A stretch of 31,495 bases of DNA, from positions 1-31,495 of IMG/VR virus record IMGVR_UViG_3300046698_000519. One strand, written 5' to 3'. Shown here one piece after another: positions 29,084-31,495 of the stretch (the stretch's first letter is position 1; each line of letters starts with the position of its first letter). This DNA is from a virus. A program made the position numbers and the translations under genes. The notes under the pieces are model-generated. The model was not told the origin of the DNA. It made no database searches and saw nothing but the letters and a program-made list of their open reading frames with translations.

Positions 29084-31033
29084 ATGCCTGCCACCGTCGA
29101 ATTCACCCTCACCTGGAACGGCGTCGAGAAATCGCTCGCCGACTGGGGCATTGATGATCTCCAATACGAGTGGCAGAACCTCACGCTGCACTTCGTCACC
29201 TTTACCGTAGCTGGTCGCGCCATTGATGCCTCGAACATTTTTCCCTACGGTGCCACGGTCATCATCCAGCAGGACCGCGTCGGGACCGCTGGCGCCTTCT
29301 CCGGCGGCAAGCGTTGGTTCTACGGCCGGGTCGAACCTTGGGACCTCGTAGGCGGCGGTGGCCGCGAAGACCAGATCGGGCGTCTCGTCAACCCTTGGTG
29401 GTATCTCATGCAGAAGGGGTACAAGATGGTTTATACGCAGACGCAGAATGGCGTGAAGACCCAGTTCACCACCTCGCGCGTCGTCCTGGGCATCCTGTTC
29501 AATCAGCAGACCGCGCAGCCCATGCAGATCAATACTGGCGCGCAAATCATCGCCGCGTTGCAATGGGCCATCTCCCAGGGCGCGCCGATCCAGATCGGCA
29601 ACATCGCGCCTTGGGCCTGGCCGCCCACCGATTTCCAGCGCGGCATCTCCTGCGCCGAGGTCATCCAAAAAATGTGGCGGATTGAATCCGACTTCGCAGT
29701 CGTGTGGGATTACACCACGCTGCCTTACCCGACCATCCATTGCCTCAAAGGCTCGATTGCCAATCTTGATCCGTCACTCAGTTCCGGCAACAAAGCCGCG
29801 CTTGTTTTGGCACCCTTAAACATAGATTTAAACGCGGCTAACTGGCTCGAAAAAGTCCACATCAAGCCGCGCCCGGACTGGCAGAAGAGCTACGTCAACA
29901 TTGACTACGACCAGATCAATACCCAGGGCAACAGCCAGTATCTGGCCCTCGGCAACGATCACTGGCCGAACCCGCTGCCCTCGGATACCGAGTCGCTTTT
30001 CCGTGGCGTGGACCTTTACTTCGACCTCGCCGGCTCGAAGGTCAGCAGCAGCAACGAGAGCACCACGCTCACGACCGCGCCGTTCAACATCACCACGCTT
30101 GCCCAATGGCAGGCATGGAAACCGGAGCTGGCCTCGCAAAACATTGCCAGTGTCGCCTTTGCCGCCGTGGATACCACGCATCCCGCGCCGGCCATCATCA
30201 CCCAGGCGGCGGAAAGCGCCTACAACGCCGGAAACAATTGCGAGATACTGGATGGCAATTATCATGACTGGCTCGCCAATGCGCCGAATAACATCACCGC
30301 GCAAAAGCTCCGGGCCAGCGCCTGGATCACCGTCGTTTACAAGGCCGCTCCTGGAAAAAAAGGCCACACGGTTACGAAGCTCATCCATTACGATTTCACG
30401 GCCACCAGTCTGAACACCGCCAACGCGGCCATCACCTACACCCAGACAACGAACACCGTGCAGGCTTATGCCGAGGCGCAGCCTGTCGGCCTGGCTAAGG
30501 TCATGTATTTCGCTTGGCAGTCGCTGGCCGTCGAAGGCACGCTCACCACATTGGAAAAAGAACTGGCCGGGCTGGTGACCTTCGGCAATTGCCTGAACTT
30601 TATCACGCCGCCGCGCCCGGAGTGGGCCACCGTCAATGCCGTCGTCCAGTCCATTACCGGCAGCGCCAAAAAAGGTAACACGAGCGTCAAGTTTGGCGCG
30701 CCGCTCCATCTGACGGCGCAACAGTACATTGATCTCATGCGCGTCACGCGCTACCGCATGCCGAGTGTGGACATTTCATTTCTGTTCGGCGGCGCATTGG
30801 CCACCGGCGGCGGCACGGTCAGGCATCCTCGCAAGAGTCACGCGCACGCTGCCGGCCACGGTGCCGAGGAGCTTAAAGTCACGGCCATCTACGCCTCACA
30901 ACAGCCGGATATTGAGGCTGACACCACAAAACAAGGCAGCATCATTCTCGACCCGACCGTCACCAGCGGCACCGGGCCGGCCATTGGTATCACCGCGCAA
31001 AAAATCCTCGACGCCGATGCCCTGAACACATGA
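29084..31033 (+). CDS. Distal tail/baseplate protein
   Basis: A 649-residue protein after the tape measure, where siphoviruses encode the distal tail and hub proteins. Its start (PATVEFTLTWNGVEKSLADW) and later part (VQSITGSAKKGNTSVKFGA, HLTAQQYIDLMRVTRYR) look like a β-structured hub, but no exact family is recognised. It ends in an ATGA overlap with the next gene. It probably forms the tail tip and may bind the receptor. Confidence 0.6.
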   Translation: MPATVEFTLTWNGVEKSLADWGIDDLQYEWQNLTLHFVTFTVAGRAIDASNIFPYGATVIIQQDRVGTAGAFSGGKRWFYGRVEPWDLVGGGGREDQIGRLVNPWWYLMQKGYKMVYTQTQNGVKTQFTTSRVVLGILFNQQTAQPMQINTGAQIIAALQWAISQGAPIQIGNIAPWAWPPTDFQRGISCAEVIQKMWRIESDFAVVWDYTTLPYPTIHCLKGSIANLDPSLSSGNKAALVLAPLNIDLNAANWLEKVHIKPRPDWQKSYVNIDYDQINTQGNSQYLALGNDHWPNPLPSDTESLFRGVDLYFDLAGSKVSSSNESTTLTTAPFNITTLAQWQAWKPELASQNIASVAFAAVDTTHPAPAIITQAAESAYNAGNNCEILDGNYHDWLANAPNNITAQKLRASAWITVVYKAAPGKKGHTVTKLIHYDFTATSLNTANAAITYTQTTNTVQAYAEAQPVGLAKVMYFAWQSLAVEGTLTTLEKELAGLVTFGNCLNFITPPRPEWATVNAVVQSITGSAKKGNTSVKFGAPLHLTAQQYIDLMRVTRYRMPSVDISFLFGGALATGGGTVRHPRKSHAHAAGHGAEELKVTAIYASQQPDIEADTTKQGSIILDPTVTSGTGPAIGITAQKILDADALNT

Positions 31034-31341
31034 GCCAGATCACCACTGACATGTTCCCGCTGCGGATCAACCTTCCCGGTTATGGTCCCAAGATCATCAC
31101 GGCGCTCATGTCCAATCTGTCCACGACGGACCTCCGCGCCCAGACCTGCGACTTCACCGGTGCCGGCGCTCCCGCTGCCAGCACTCTCCTGGCCGGCAAC
31201 GGCAAATACATCGTCGGCGACCGCTACATCGACACCACGAATACAGCTGCTTACGTTTGCACGGCCGCCGGCAGCAATGCCAGCAGCGTCTGGGCGCAGA
31301 CCGGCAGCAGCGGCGGAGGAGGTAGCAGTGTATGGCTTTAG
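31030..31341 (+). CDS. Small tail-tip protein (103 aa)
   Basis: The product (starts MSQITTDMFPLRINLPGYG) is β-rich and ends with a Gly/Ser-rich linker (GSSGGGGSS), a common way to join or flex tail proteins. No family is recognised. Its ATG overlaps the previous stop and its end overlaps the last gene by ten bases, so it is part of the tail operon. Confidence 0.5.
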   Translation: MSQITTDMFPLRINLPGYGPKIITALMSNLSTTDLRAQTCDFTGAGAPAASTLLAGNGKYIVGDRYIDTTNTAAYVCTAAGSNASSVWAQTGSSGGGGSSVWL

Positions 31342-31495
31342 TTCCATACAAAAATCCCGGCGATTCCCTGACCGCCGACGAGTGGAACACCATCTTCGCC
31401 GCCGCTGATGCCATCCTGACGAATTATCTCGGCGGCTTGTCACCATTGTTCTTTGGCGAGAACGGCGATCCCCGAAAGTTTTTCTTTTTCAACCC
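31332..31495 (+). CDS. Tail-tip gene, truncated by window edge
   Basis: ATG at 31332 opens a frame that runs off the window after about 54 codons (starts MALVPYKNPGDSLTADEWN). The start overlaps the end of the previous gene. TADEWN and later AADAILTNYLGG resemble the start of tail-fibre or tail-tip proteins that pair with an N-terminal anchor, but the family is not certain. Only the N-terminus can be described. Confidence 0.45.
   Translation, partial: MALVPYKNPGDSLTADEWNTIFAAADAILTNYLGGLSPLFFGENGDPRKFFFFN

Overview
The window is almost entirely one temperate bacteriophage (prophage or phage genome): about 45 tightly packed genes in two divergent operons. Leftward (minus strand, about 10,470 down to 52) is an early/transposition operon. 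It carries a Mu-like DDE-type transposase (5793-8135), a MuB-like AAA+ ATPase (4752-5762) and a Gam-like DNA-end-binding protein (3284-3796), plus small accessory and regulatory genes. Rightward (plus strand, 10,961 to the window end) is the late operon: an exported protein and a class 3 lipase, small membrane proteins, a small terminase/gp27-like protein, large terminase, a portal fused to a MuF head protein, an HK97-type prohead protease, the major capsid protein, head-tail connectors, a tail tube, a tape measure and distal tail proteins. No contractile sheath gene is seen, so the virion is most likely a siphovirus. Combining Mu-type transposition with an HK97-type head and a siphovirus-type tail makes it a mosaic, transposable siphophage.

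Host: inferred, not proven. GC-rich coding, weak use of Shine-Dalgarno sites, A-rich leaders with repeated AACCATCAAC words, dispersed TTCAGCCTTTAGC-like words, and the style of the FN3 and signal-peptide proteins all suggest Verrucomicrobiota or a relative. No host gene, tRNA or CRISPR array was recognised.

Layout. 1-173: end of the early operon, with short direct repeats that could mark a phage end or transposase sites. 174-3796: small early genes, a WYL-type HTH protein, a pentapeptide-repeat gene built from 23 near-identical 15-bp units, and Gam. 3824-8893: a DUF550 nucleotide pyrophosphohydrolase, MuB, MuA and a DUF3102-like gene. 8890-10470: seven small genes chained by short overlaps. 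10471-10960: the divergent control region, with a good leftward promoter over an inverted-repeat operator and several hairpins. 10961-13253: probable lysis and membrane genes. 13254-22128: packaging, head and connector. 22125-31495: tail, with the last gene cut by the window edge.

The most unusual theme is that several late proteins carry Sec-type signal peptides or membrane segments: the major capsid protein has an N-terminal double hydrophobic segment, the next gene (possible decoration protein) has a signal peptide, and two tail-module proteins have a signal peptide or lipoprotein signal. This could mean membrane-associated assembly or export of phage proteins, and it is the best candidate here for something undescribed.
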